Positions 22,680 through 34,641 of a stretch of DNA of 64,000 nucleotides are shown here, piece after piece. Numbering within the stretch: the first letter of the stretch is position 1; each line of letters starts with the position of its first letter. The notes below the pieces were generated by a model that was given only the letters and a program-made list of their open reading frames with translations, had not been told where the DNA came from and made no database searches. Made by a program: the position numbers and the translations under genes. The stretch covers positions 45,309,475-45,373,474 of the forward strand of contig OY829545.1 of assembly GCA_963691705.1 (NCBI GenBank). The letters run 5' to 3'. The DNA is from Viola odorata. Lineage: Eukaryota > Streptophyta > Magnoliopsida > Malpighiales > Violaceae.

Positions 22680-25600
22680 TTAAACTCTAGGATAATATAA
22701 CTTCAAACGAGCGATATTCCAGGAGTTGGATAAGGGCGTACCGTCAAGTGTCTCCAGGCGATAGGCCCCTCTTCCGACAACGTGGGTTACGCGATACGGT
22801 CCTTCCCAGTTAGGACTAAGCTTTCCCATACGTTGTCCGGTTGCTCGCCTGTCTCGGAGCACCAGGTCACCGTTTTTCAACAATCGCTCTTTGACCTGCC
22901 TGTTATGATAACGGGCCATTTTTCTTTTGTAGTGTTGCGTTTTCAGTAGGACTTCTTCTCGAACCTCTGGTAACGCGTCCAGGTTAGCACGTAACCGTTC
23001 CTCGTTCAGTTCCTCACGAAAGTGAGCCACCCGTAGGCTCATGGCCCCAATTTCCACTAGCGTAACGGCTTCAGTTCCAAAAGCCAAAGCGAAAGGCGTT
23101 TCTCCAGTGCTAACTTTTACGGTCATGCGGTATGCCCACATCACGTATGGCAATTCATCAGCCCACTTCTTCTTAGACCCCTCTAGGTTTTTCTTAATAC
23201 CGCTGAGGATGCTCCTATTAGTTACCTCTGCCTGTCCGTTGGTTTGTGGGTGAGCCACGGAAGAGAATCTCTGCTCAATCCCGAATTCTGAGCATTGGTC
23301 TTTGAAGAATTGGCTGGTGAACTGGGTCCCGTTATCGCTGACAAGGATACGAGGCACCCCGAATCTCATGATAACTTGATGTTTGAAAAAAACGCCATGT
23401 TTTTCCTGCCGTGATTGTGGCAACCGCTTCAGCTTCCGCCCACTTCGTAAAATAGTCCACAGCCACTATCACAAATGTCAGTTGGGACCTTGCCTTTGGA
23501 AATGGACCCAGGATGTCAATCCCCCATTTGGCAAAAGGACAAGGGGCGATGATTTCCGATATTTCCGTGGCTGGACGTCGAGGAATTCTAGCAAATTCCT
23601 GACATTTGGGGCAAGCTTGTACATAATCGTGGCAATCCCTTCGTATGGTGGGCCAGTAGAATCCTGATCTGAAAACTTGTGCCGCCATGGTGCCGCCTGA
23701 CGCGTGCATTCCGCATATCCCTTCATGGATTTCGCGTAAGGTGTGAAGGCCCTCTTGTTCGGTTATACATTTGGCGGCGGGGTGAGAAAAACATCTTCGA
23801 ATTAGATCCCCGTTATAGTACGTGCAACGAGCAGCCTGTCTTAGCACTTTCATCTTTTCAGCGTTACCGTCAGGCAGCTCTTCGTGCATCAGGTATTTTA
23901 TTACCGGAATCCGCCAATCATTCTCGAGCTCATTCACACACAAAGAGGCTTGTTCCTCCATGAAGGACGGCACCGATAGCTCACGATAATACACATCTTT
24001 AGGTATAGATGCTTCAGGATTCGCGGCCAGCTTGGCAAGGTAATCGGCTTCAGCATTTTCCTCTCGGGGAACGTGCTCGAAGCTGACTTGCATGCCCTCT
24101 TTCTTTATTTACACTAGTTCTCGCGTTACCTTAGAGAGGTACTGCACCATAATAGGTTCTCGAGCCTGAGAGTGTCCTGAGACCTGGTCAATTATCAGTT
24201 TGGAGTCTCCACAAATTTTTAGACGCAGATCTCCTGTTTGGCCGGTATCGCGCCTTCCCTTGGAAGAAAACTCTCTTCCTATTCTGAGTCCAGCTAGCAA
24301 CGCCTCATATTCGGCTACGTTATTGGACAAAGGCTGCAAGATTCGAATAGCATACCGTATATGCATATCGTGCGGCCCATTTATGAAGACTCCGGCCCCC
24401 GCCAGTTCTTGGTTTTTGGCTCCGTCCACATGAACGATCCAAAGATCCGTATATGTTTCTGGGAACGGGAGATCCATATCGTTCCATTCCGCTTCAGGTA
24501 CACCACTCAAAGGGTCCTCTATGAAAGTACACTCCGCTATAAAATCAGCAAGGACCTGAGCCTTTACGGATGGCCGGGACTGGTACCTCAAACCATATTG
24601 TTCGAGTTCTAGGGCCCAGATCAGCATTCTTCCTGAAGATTCAGGCTTTCGAAATATCCTCTTCAAGGGTTGGTCTGTAAGTACAACGATAGGATAAGAC
24701 TGGAAGTATCGGTCCATCTTGCGGGCGGCTTGTATAAGGGCGAACGCTATTTTCTCAATACGAGCATATCGCAGTTCCGCGTCCTTTAAGACATGACTCA
24801 CGAAGTAAACTGGGCGATGAGTGTGGTTATCGTCACGAACAAGGACGGCGCTGACCACTTCGTCCGCCGCGCCCAAGTACAAGTACAGGGTATCGCCGGA
24901 CTCGGGCCTTGTCAATAATAAATCGGATGATAAATAGTCCTTTAAGTCCACAAATGCTTGCTCACATTCTGGGGTCCACCCGAACGTGGCTTTCCATCGT
25001 ATGACTTTGAAAAAAGGGAGGCACTTTTCTCCTTGCTTGGAGACGAATCGTCCTAGAGCGATAACGCGCCCCGTTAGCCTTTGCACTTCCTTAACGGTTC
25101 TCGGCGATATCATATCATGTATAGCTTTAACCTTGGAAGGATTAGGCTGGATACCTTTCTGGCTAACTACGTAGCCCAAGAACTTACCCGTCTGAAATGC
25201 AAACATGCACTTCCGGGGGTTTAGCTTCATGCGATACCTTTTCATCACATCAAAAACTTCCTTTAGGTCCTGCAGGTGATCATGAAAATTCGCACTCTTC
25301 ACCAGTATGTCGTCAACATATGCTTCCACATTTCTCCCTATTTGTTCCTCAAAAATCTTATTTGCCATTCGCTGAAATGTGGCCCCCGCGTTCTTTAGTC
25401 CAAATGGCATCGCTGTGTAACAATACGTGGCTTTAGGAGTAAGGAAGGCGGTCTTCTCCTCATCCTCTAGGGCCATAGGGATTTGATGATATCCGGAATT
25501 GGTGTCCAATGAGCTTAGATATGCGTACCCAGCGGTTTGATCAACCAACTGATCTATGCGAGGAAGCGGGTAGCAATCCTTAGGATAAGCATCGTTCAAA

Positions 25601-27063
25601 TCGGTGAAGTCAATGCACATACGCCAGTCTCCATTGGGTATAGGAACAAGAACCGGGTTGGCTAACCAAGTGGGATACTGTACTTCGCGAATGAAACCCG
25701 CGTCAAGGAGCTTTACAACCTCCTTTTCCACAGCCGACGCTTTTTCGGTGGAGAACGCCCGTCGTTTTTGCTGAACTGGCTTGGCGTCAGGGTCAACGTT
25801 AAGCCTGTGCTCGGCTATTTCTCGTGATATACCTGGCATATCGGCGGGCTTCCATGCGAAATTTCCTTGGCATTTGTTCAGCAGCCGTGCCAGTTGAAGA
25901 TTTTCCGCTGGGCTGAGCTTATCGCTGACCAGGAAGCTGGCTCCCTCTTTGCCTATCACTGATATGGGTACCATCTTGTCAAGGGGTTGAGCGCGCTTTT
26001 CATCACCCTGCTCGTAGGGGTCTGCCGCTATACACACGTATCTATCGCAGCTTGTCTGAGTCATGAGCGAATAGCATTCTGCCGCCAGTTTCTGATCACC
26101 TTTTATCGATACCACCCCGTCCCAGGAGGGGTATTTCATCTTTAGATGTTTTTGTGATATCACCGCTCCGAAGCGATTGAGGAAAGGCCGTCCGAGTATG
26201 ACGTTATAGGGCAGATTCAGATCCACAACAAGGAACAACAAATTCTCTGACCGTTTGTAAGTGTCTTCTCGGAAGTACACGGGTAAGGTGATTACTCCCG
26301 TAACAGGGATAGGGGTCCCATCCACTCCGACTATGGGTCTCTTACTAGGCGTTAACTCATCGTGGGGGCGTTTCATGAGATTGTAAGCTTCTAGCGAAAA
26401 AAGGTTCACGGCACTCCCGTTGTCCACAAGAGTCCTTCTTATACCATGACTGGCGATGACAGGTGTGACTACCAAGGCGTCATTATGGGGATAGATAACG
26501 CCTTTTTCATCCTCTTCTGAAAAGGATAAGATCATGCGATCAAGTATGTCTATCGCTCCACCTTTCTTTGTCATGCCGTCTCGCGTACGCTTTTCCCCTT
26601 TCGCCACCATCGACTGTTCTGATTCATCTGCGTAGGGGATCCCTCCCGCTATGATATTGATTATGGGGATGTCGTCGCCATCTATCGCGAAGGTTTCCCC
26701 ACCCTTTCCTTTGGGAGCGTTATCCGGCTGTGGGACTGGAGGGGGCCTTGGTCGTTCGTCTGCCGCTCTTCTTATCGGATTGTTTCGGGCATCTTCCCTT
26801 ACTTGAGTCGCAAATTCTCCCAGATATCCTTCCTCCACCAAGCGTTCTATCGCCCACTTTAATTCTCTGCAAGCCTCTGTGGAATGTCCTCTGGCTTTAT
26901 GGAATTTACAGTAAGCGTTTTCTCTTTTGCCTAAAAGCACTCCAGGTTTCGTGGGTGCAGGATAACGGATAGGAAGATTTCGTTGTTCCGCTATCGCCAA
27001 GATCTCCGCTCTTGGTACATTCAAGGAGGGAAAATCCGGATCATACGCCCGATTTTTGTTAGC
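22680..27063 (-). pseudogene. pol: pol of element B (NC, protease, RT, two RNase H, integrase), two breaks
   Basis: The most complete pol in the window. Order on -: zinc knuckle CKFHKARGHSTEAC (about 26870), protease with LVDNGS (about 26430), RT with EAYVDDILV (about 25310), gypsy RNase H, then archaeal-type RNase H with WIVHVDGAKN (about 24430). The integrase follows with its HHCC finger, WGIDILGP, VSDNGTQF and NGQAEVTNR. It ends SWNIARLKLYYPRV at 22680. Two RNase H domains mark the Tat lineage. Breaks: TAA at 24111-24109 and a one-base expansion of a T run at about 23395, after the first catalytic Asp of integrase. Otherwise the frame is open from 27024 to 24109. Confidence 0.93.
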
Positions 27064-27075
27064 GTTCCCTTGACG

Positions 27076-28551
27076 CTAATGAGGGGAACTACCTTGTTTT
27101 CCTTTCGAGGAATTTCCTTTTTGCTTATCGTAGGTCTTTGGGATGTAATCTTTCCGTCGAGCGTAATCATCAGTGTAATGATCGTCAACCAGAGGATTTG
27201 CGGGAGCGGCAGGGATGTGAGGTGCCCCAGGCGGCATATTAAATGTTCTATTTCTATTTTCTTCTTCTTCCATTTTCGCATAATTATGGGCTTTAAGTCT
27301 TAGTGCGTCCAAGGATATTGGAGGATCCACCATCAATGCATCTTTCAGTTTTCCATAGTGGCAGTTTCTTTTCAGAGCTTCTATGGCGAAATCAATAGTA
27401 ACGCCCGGCGTTAATGACATTTCCAGATCGAATCGGCTGAGAAATTCTTTCAATGTCTCTTGGGGCTTCCGCTGTATGTCAAATAACGCTGCGGTAGATT
27501 TCCGAATTGGAATTGCTGTACTAAATCTGCTCCGAAATTTGGATTCCAACTGTGCGAAATTACTAATGGATCCGCCAGGAAGACCTTCAAACCAAAGACG
27601 AGCAACTCCCGATAAGGTCATAACAAATATCTGACATAAAGCCGCATCACTGTGGGTTTGAAACTGGACGAAATCCTTCACTTTGTTGATGTGCGAAATA
27701 GGATCTTTAGTACCATCATAAGTATCAGCGGGAAGCTTCACTCGCCTGCTGACCCTGTGACGTCTTACACGACGACTGAAAGGGTGACCTGAGGTATCAT
27801 CAAGAATCTCACGCGCATGACGTGGGGGAGATATGTCTCCTTGTCGCCCTCCTTCCCTTGGTTCAGGTATATGATGTCGCCTGGGAGACCGACTGCGACT
27901 CCTGGGAGAACGACTTCGATATCTTCTGCTACTGGATCTTTCACTGTACACGGGAGATAAACTCCTGTTTGTTCCTTCCCTCCGTCCGGCCCAACGGTTC
28001 CTCAACGCCTCAAGCTGCCTGTCTTCCTGCAGAAGAAGTCTTTGCGGCATTTGTGGTACATAAGCCTCTACTCCTCCTTGAGTGAGCTGTACATGACCAA
28101 CCGGGGGATTTCCTGCGGATAAAGGCACTTGGGGGTTCTCTGGAAACAACGGGGGCAGAGGTCGATCAGCAACAATAGATGGTGTGAACATGACGCGAGG
28201 AGGAACTCTAGATCCAGAAGCACCAGGCATGACTCTAGTGGCCATTTCAGTCAAATATTCCAAGCGGGAACGAAGGGCCGCTATTTCCATAGCAAAGGGA
28301 TTTTCATTGTTAAGCACAGATCCTTCTAAAAGAGGAGTGTAAAGATCAGATCCCACCGTCTGTGATGAAGAAATGACCGTCTGTGAGGAGATAGATCCTC
28401 CGGCGATCCCGACCGAGAGGTCCAGAGGTCCCGAGATAGTCGATTGCGTCGTCATAGAGAGATCAGCAGTAGCAAAAGGAAATAACCGCCTGCGAGTTGA
28501 GAAAGGAATATTAGAAAATGTAGACCGGTCTGGCTCAGATCTGGCTGTCAT
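27076..28551 (-). CDS. gag: gag of element B
   Basis: Capsid-type protein of about 491 residues. Start MTARSEPDR at 28551 is preferred over the longer frame at 28602 because its first 25 residues align with the gag starts of C and D (..RRRLFPF..). Order: a Ser/Thr-rich N-terminus, a PRVMFTPSIV box, an Arg/Ser-rich basic stretch (SRSRSPRR), then the retrotransposon gag core (AALCQIFVMTLSG, RLWFEGLP, FRSRFSTAI). It ends at a TAG (27078-27076) in the same frame as pol, 13 codons before the conserved DP..PSL.VPRAEIL motif. In element C this junction is open, so the stop is either a mutation or a readthrough site; I favour mutation. Confidence 0.85.
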   Translation of the reverse strand: MTARSEPDRSTFSNIPFSTRRRLFPFATADLSMTTQSTISGPLDLSVGIAGGSISSQTVISSSQTVGSDLYTPLLEGSVLNNENPFAMEIAALRSRLEYLTEMATRVMPGASGSRVPPRVMFTPSIVADRPLPPLFPENPQVPLSAGNPPVGHVQLTQGGVEAYVPQMPQRLLLQEDRQLEALRNRWAGRREGTNRSLSPVYSERSSSRRYRSRSPRSRSRSPRRHHIPEPREGGRQGDISPPRHAREILDDTSGHPFSRRVRRHRVSRRVKLPADTYDGTKDPISHINKVKDFVQFQTHSDAALCQIFVMTLSGVARLWFEGLPGGSISNFAQLESKFRSRFSTAIPIRKSTAALFDIQRKPQETLKEFLSRFDLEMSLTPGVTIDFAIEALKRNCHYGKLKDALMVDPPISLDALRLKAHNYAKMEEEENRNRTFNMPPGAPHIPAAPANPLVDDHYTDDYARRKDYIPKTYDKQKGNSSKGKQGSSPH

Positions 28552-28614
28552 AACCGTTCCGATCTCCCAACTAAACGGAGCTTGGCTATTAAGGACGCTC
28601 ACTTAATACACCAA

Positions 28615-28634
28615 AGCTCTCAATGAAAGCACCA
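28615..28634 (-). other. Primer binding site of element B
   Basis: On - reads TGGTGCTTTCATTGAGAGCT, two bases inside the LTR end. It is identical to the site in D (55141) and one base different from C (40078). The primer tRNA is not identified; it is not the tRNA-Arg type of element F. Confidence 0.8.
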
Positions 28635-28636
28635 TT

Positions 28637-29167
28637 TGATAAGATCCGAGATCTCTTCTGGTCGGAAACGGCTGCAGCAGCTAGTCGGAGGGGAAGCGAT
28701 CGGCGTCGGAGGTACCTGCAAAGCGCCGGAGGGGGACTCCGGCGTAGACACTCCGATGCTTAAGTCAGTTCGAGTTTTCAGAATGGTAGAGGTTCTCCAA
28801 GATGATCTCGATCTTACCTTCTGTTTGGAATTCGTGGGGGTATTTATAGGCTTAAGATGGCGATACCTTACAGCGATAGGGGTAGGCAACGTTTGTAACC
28901 ATCGCTTCGGGCGATATCAGTTCCGTCATTGGGGCGATAATCATGTAGGGTCTATCGGGAGCGATATCCTCCTTGGTCCCCTAGGATGGGATGACGCCGT
29001 GCGCATAAAGGTGCATGAGATCCCCCCCCCCCGCTGAAGTCGACCATCCTAGGAGACTTCCGCTGGCAAGGGCGATAGGCAGATGTCTCCGAGAAGCTTA
29101 TAGAACTTCGTCCAAGATAGATACCATAGTTGCCGTGTAGCCGTCAGGAGCGCTCTAATTGTTATCA
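28637..29167 (-). repeat. 5' LTR of element B (531 bp)
   Basis: On - begins TGATAACAATTAG and ends TCTTATCA. It shares with the C and D LTRs the TATA box and the downstream motif GGAGTGT.TACGCCGGAG. Five bases beyond its outer end on + read GTTTG; the matching duplication is lost with the 3' end. Confidence 0.88.
28841..28848 (-). promoter_or_regulatory. TATA box in the element B LTR
   Basis: TATAAATA on the minus strand, at the position equivalent to those in the C and D LTRs. Confidence 0.7.
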
Positions 29168-30058
29168 GTTTGATTTATATCTTAACTATCCTTTTATTTT
29201 TATTTATTTATTAATTATTGAGATTGATTTCGTTCTACCCTATCTAATCAATCTCCTTGCAGCTAAGTGTGTTAGTGTGTCGAGTCGATCTAGGGTTCTA
29301 GATCTTGTTGCGTCTTGTGTGTTTTTATTTTTTGTCAATTTAAAAAATAAAAATCAGTCCCCCAAAGTGTCTTTAATTTAAGTATTCTTTTGAGTCAAAA
29401 AGATTCATAAAATCCAAAGTGTCCATTAGTTTAGTTGTTATTTGATTTAGTTCAAAAGAGTAAAAAGAAAAAGAAAAAGAAAAATGTTATTTCAAAACAG
29501 AAATGATCTGAATATGAAAAAGAGTAGTATTCGAAACTGAGAGAAAAACAAAATACAAGAAATTTAAAGGTGTTAGCTATCCATAGCAACAAGAATCATC
29601 GAAATCGGACACCAGGGTAAAAAGTTGGCTTGGGAGGAACAATCAACGCACCTAAAAAGCGCACAACGCACACCATTCACAGTTTGTGAATCTCTTTGAG
29701 TCTTTCAATTGTGTTTGAGCTTTTCCTTTGATTTTAGCCCATCAATCCTTTATAATCCAGCCTAGCAAGTATTTAGTTGGTTGATCTTTGCAACTAAATT
29801 ACTTATTAAGCATCTAACTTCTTTCGAAGCAGAGTTGTCTTTGCAAAATTTCCTTAGAAGCGTTTCTTCAAATTCTTGAGTCTGTCTTAACGGTTTGAGT
29901 GCAAGAACAAAAACAAGGACTTTGAGACAAAATAAGTGAGTATTGTGAGTTCAAAACAGAGTTAAACACAGAGCAAAACACGTGAGGGAGTGATAGTATT
30001 TTCTAGGGTAATTTTACGTTTTCTTATTTTAGTGTTTTGACATTTCAGGAATTGCACA
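29168..30058 (+). other. Leader-like AT-rich region before element G gag
   Basis: No reading frame of note. AT-rich with A-rich and T-rich runs. It probably is the remnant of the 5' LTR and leader of element G, interrupted by element B at 29168. I found no primer binding site in it, so this is inference. Confidence 0.4.
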
Positions 30059-31521
30059 ATGTCTGATCAATCGGGCTGAAGAGGAGAATCAAAATTTGAG
30101 AGGATGCTAGAGATGATTCTAGCTCGGCTAGAGACATTAGAAGCACGCGGGCTAGCTGATCCAGTCGGAATTGGCAATCCATAACAAAGAGTACCTATTG
30201 CGAATGTTGGAAATAGTTTGCATACGTCCGGAGGACTTAGGGTAAACCAAATACAACCCCTTGTTGATGGTCTAAGTGCGAGTAAACATGAGGAGGGCGA
30301 AGAGATTCCAAGGCGCGAGGCATCACCTAGGCGTGCGCAACAGCGCGAGACCCTAATTCGCGCTACGGTGCACGACAGTCAAGTGACTTGTACACAAGGA
30401 TCCGAAAATCATGATGATGCTAAAACACTTGACTTAAGCGTACAAAAGGAGGCAGAAGTGAGTGAACAAAAAGAAGGGTTATTTTACACTCGCTGTCTAG
30501 TTGAAGAGAAAAAGGTGTTCATTGGTTATTGACACTAAGAATTCAGTGAATTATGCAAGCACATTATTTGTACATAAGTTGAATCTTCCAACAATTAAGC
30601 ACCCAAAACCTTACTTGCGGCGATGCATGATCAACGGTAGAGAGTTAAAGGTAACGAAGCAAGTTTTGGTTTCTTTCTCGATTAGGCATTACAAGGATGA
30701 GATCCTTTGTGATGTGATAGTTATGTGGTCGAGCCACATTATTCTTGGTCGACCATGGCAGTAAGCTAGAGTGGTTAATAAAAGGGGTAATAGCTACGAG
30801 CTAGTGAAAGAGGGCCGAAAGTTCTCCTTAGCACCATTAACACCTCTTGCAATCAATGAAGATCGAAAGTACTTAGAGAAGAGTTATGGTGAATGGAAAG
30901 TTACTAGAGACATTGAGAGGAAGGAAGAAATATTGAGAGTTAAAAAGGAGAGACTTAGTAAAGAAAACATCCCCCTGAAAAGAGTGAGCATGGGTTGATG
31001 AAAATAGATGATAGAGCTCTTCATTGGTGCGCAAGTTTGTCTTTGCTAGAGAATTTTTGCTTATCTTTGCTTGTGGTTTTGTGCTTATGGTGCCACTAAA
31101 CCCTTGGTCATTGGAGTACTCGAAAATTTTAGGGGTGGGCAAGGAATTGATGAACGCACAAGTAGCACTTGAGCAAGCCATAGCTCACATGGAGCGATTA
31201 TGTGTTCCTTATTCGGCTAAGGAATACCATGAAGAATTGAGGCGGTTCTCTGTGATTGTTGAGAGAGATAGTATGAGCTTACACCATCCTTGGTTGCCTA
31301 CTCAAGTCAACAAGTCAGCTGCGAAGAGAGACGTTGGTTTGACCCAAACCATCACCACACATAGAGATACCACCGTCGAGTTGGATGTCTTGGGTAATCC
31401 CTTTCCTTCTTGTGTTTCTTTTGTTGATTCTAAATTGGATAGAATTCTTGTCTTAAAAGAATCAGATTCGAGGGCGAATCTTTTCAAAGGGGGAGGGAAT
31501 GATACGATCCTAGCCCCATGA
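30059..31521 (+). pseudogene. gag-protease remnant of element G (chromovirus-like, non-autonomous)
   Basis: Starts MSDQSG with stops almost at once (TGA near 30077, TAA near 30181). The N-terminus is a short helix, LEMILARLETLEARG. A frameshift near 30500 leads to the protease fold (VIDTKNSVNYAS...LGRPW, about 30520-30764), in which the usual catalytic DNGS reads DTKN. An Arg/Lys/Glu-rich stretch follows. After more breaks, a C-terminal piece (31380-31521) looks like the end of an integrase polyprotein running into the LTR (SRANLFKGGGND). RT, RNase H and integrase core are absent. The protease flank resembles that of element E. Confidence 0.65.
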
Positions 31522-32528
31522 CTAGCCTACTATGTGCACATGTTTTGCGGCCCAGGCCAATCGAACCAAGATGTCTAGCCAAGGACATTCTAAAGCTTTA
31601 AGGTAGGTTATAACAACCTCTAGACATGGATATGAGGCAAGACACGTTGTTGGACCAAGCCATTAGGCGAAGGATGACTTGGAGAGCTGCTTGGAGATTC
31701 TTAACGCTAGGGTTAGCGTCCATCCGAGCCAAGTCAGGGAAGAGAGGCTTCAATCAAGGATCCAAAGTAAATAAAAGATCTATTGATGTCTTAGGAGGAT
31801 CGTGTCCAAATTTTAGAGCATTTGGACGAGTAGATCTCAAGATGGTTTATGGTGACATTTTCGTACACAAGTTGTCAACGCACAGGCACAACAGGCAACT
31901 GTGTCTGAGTCAATTCAATCATAACGAAGTCAATTGCTTGCGATCCAATTGGTTTCATAAACTTCAAGATGTTAGAAATCTTGTGTCCAAATTTGAGCCC
32001 AAACACACAAGCTGTTTGAGAGTTAGGGCGGAGCTACATTATCACAGACAATATCCTACTCGCATTGGGAGTCCTAGATGCGTCAGTCGACAACATCGAC
32101 CATTTTATGGAACAATCAGGCCCGGACCAGGGAAGGAAACTTTCTTTCCTATATTTTGAGGTGTTGGGAACGATTGGACCAAGTTTCAGCCCAATCGGAT
32201 GAGCGGATTGAAAGATAGTGCGGGTCAAATTTTGGTGCGCAGTGTGAACGTACGACAACCCACAACTTGAGGATTGCGGACCAACTTAAAGCCCATCCAT
32301 CCGAAAGTTATTCTCAAGCTTATGGAATGTTTTTGTATATTTATTATTTAGTTATTTAAGTTATTAGAGTTATTTCTTGGTTAGAACTCCTACTTCTAGT
32401 AGAATTAGAACTTGTACTTCTAGTTAAACTTATACTAGGCTTTGCCTATATAAGGAGTTGATTGGCTTTGTGATTAATACAGAATATCCTCTTTCCCACA
32501 ACTTACTTTCTTCACTCCACTTCACTCA
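31500..32528 (+). repeat. 3' LTR of element G (right end approximate)
   Basis: Begins TGATACGATCC right after a polypurine tract (AAAGGGGGAGGGAA, 31486-31499). Near the end it has TATATAAGGAGTTG (about 32449) and a CT-rich tail ending CACTTCACTCA at about 32528, where element E sequence begins. No partner LTR is found to fix the end exactly. Confidence 0.65.
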
Positions 32529-34641
32529 TTTTTTGTGTGAAGAGAAGAAGTAATTTTAAAAGTGGCACAAGCTTTTTCTAATTTGAGTTGATCCTCATAA
32601 ACTTGGCTAGGAGGAAGGAATGGAATGAGGAATTTGCACTCACCATGCTCTAACTTGTAAGTATTTCGAAAAGCATCATGGATGGCTTTCCTATCAAATT
32701 TCCAAAGCCTACCCAAAAGGAGGTGGCTAGCATGCATAGGTGCTACATCACATAATCTCTCATCAACATAATTACCAATGTGATGAGGACTTGTTTGTGT
32801 ACGTTGACCGTGCTCCCATCATTAAACCAATTTAGCACATATGGGTGTGGATGCTTTGTAGTAGAAAGGCCTAACGAATGCACAAGGAGGGTGCTAGCCA
32901 CATCCGTACAACTCCCATTATCCACGATGATGGAGATCACCATCCCATTTGCAATGTCGCGGGTGTGGAACAAGTTCTCCCTTTGCTCAATAACTTTATC
33001 ATCTTCCTTGGCCTTAATACTCAAGCTACGTCTCACAACCAAACACTTTGGCACATCCACAAAATCATATCCCTCTTCTTCTTTATCCCCATCATCATCA
33101 ACATCCCAAGACGTACTACGGTGAGGACTATCCTCTTCTTCATCCTCACTCACAACTTCTCTACCATCACGAATCACTATAACCCTCCTATTGGCACATT
33201 CGGCCCTCATATGGCTCTTGCCACCACATTTGAAGCATTCGATGTTTCGGGAAAGGGTTCTTTGGGTGGAGTTGTTGTTTGGTGTTTGTTTTGGAGGGAA
33301 AGTCGATTGGTGTTTAGGGTTGGGGTGTGTGTTTGGCTTAGAAGGGAAGGTGTTTTTGGTGGTGTCTTTGTGAGGCTTAGAAGGGAAGGTAGAAGGTGGC
33401 CACGAATTTTTGAAAGTAGAAGAAGAATGGTATGGAGGTTTAGGCTTGGAACTTACTTGTCTTTCAATCTTCAATGCCAAATGAAACATCTCATCCAAAG
33501 TATTATACGTTTGAAAGTCAAGTTGGTAGGCGATCTCCCTATACAAACCACCCAAAAATCTTACCATGGTGGCCTCCACACTTTCATTGACATTAGCACG
33601 CATAAGGCAAGTTTGCATATCATGAAAATAATCACTAACACTCTTTGTACCTTAGTGCAAGCATTGGAGTCTTTGATGGAGATCACAGATATGATAGCTA
33701 GGCATAAATCTCCGCCTCATCTCATACTTCAATTCTTCCCAAGTGGCCACGGGAGGAACCCTCTCAATTCGTCTATTTGCAACCAAGCGATCCCACCATT
33801 GGCTTGCCATGCCCGAAAACTCCAATATTGCTACTTTTACTTTCTTCTCTTCCGCATAATTGTAGCATGCGAAGATCCTTTCCACTTTGCCCTCCCATTC
33901 ATAATACACATCCGGGTCATCCTTACCCTCAAATGTAGGAATGAAAATTTTAAGGTTAGAGAGGTTGTTATCCACTCTCTCTTCATGGTGCCTTCGGCCT
34001 CTTGCTTCAAAAGGTTCCTCATAGTCAAAACGGGGGTCACCATGCGCATGCTCATAATGAGGAGGTTGGGGTGGGCGAGGCCTTTCATAGATGGGAGGAA
34101 CATAAGCATTGGCCCGATGTAAAGGGACATCTATATTGGGATTGAAGGGAGCGTGTAGTGGTTGGTGTGGATGCCTTGGTACAAGTGGTGGATTAGGTTC
34201 TTGGCCATGAGGAGAATTGTGGGTACGACCTTGAATGTGCTCCCTAGAGAGGCGATGTTGCAAGGAAGCACCAAGTGGAACATTATCCTCACTATGATCA
34301 CTTTGAGTAACTACATCTTCCACACTGGTATTTAGGCGCGGCAAGCCATAAAAGTCCACACTAGAAGGGTCATTTGCTCGAGTGAGTTGGTGGTAATGTG
34401 TGATTGGTTGGGTAGATGGGTGTGGGGGTGGATGGCTTTCATGTGTAGGGGGTTGGTGATAATGTGTGATCGGTTGGCTAGATGGGGGTGGAAGTGGAGG
34501 TGGAGGCTTGGTAAGTTGGGTCTCAATGTGATTCAAACGATCCAAAATTTTCTCCATGACCACTATGAGGGAAGCAAGAGCCGGATTGAGTGTGGATGAC
34601 TCATTTGATCCATCCCCCATAGGAACATTCTTATTAGACAT
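32522..34641 (-). pseudogene. gag-protease of element E (chromovirus-like), truncated
   Basis: Starts MSNKNVPMGDGSN at 34641; the frame opens slightly earlier but this Met fits the leader. Order on -: a Pro/His-rich N-terminus, the gag core (FEGKDDPDVYYEWEGKVE...WWDRLV, about 34000-33760), and zinc knuckle CFKCGGKSHMRAEC (about 33220). The protease follows with IIVDNGSCTDV (about 32930) and, after a frameshift near 32740, HLLLGRLWKFDR. A TAA at 33654-33652 splits gag; the frame is the same on both sides. The sequence stops at about 32522 against the LTR of G, so RT onward is missing here. The RNase H and integrase of the same family lie on the other strand at 37021. Confidence 0.85.

Larger units (their letters stand above)
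19103..29167 (-). mobile_element. Element B: Tat-family retrotransposon on the minus strand, 3' end missing
   Basis: Reading right to left: 5' LTR (29167-28637), primer site, gag, pol, a spacer with degenerate repeats, then a convergent antisense gene whose coding strand is + in the window. LTR ends, primer site and gene order agree with C and D. The 3' LTR and the antisense promoter are missing. The sequence switches to element F protease just left of 19103-19160, so B and F are both truncated at one junction. The base-exact breakpoint cannot be fixed by eye. Confidence 0.88.

Noticed and set aside
27076..27078. Gag stop of element B as a programmed readthrough site
   Set aside because: Element C reads through here with no stop and the surrounding sequence shows no readthrough context; a mutation is simpler, though not excluded.
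32878..34122. Plus-strand open frame of 414 codons
   Set aside because: Exact shadow of the element E gag-protease on the other strand, which has a zinc knuckle and protease motif.
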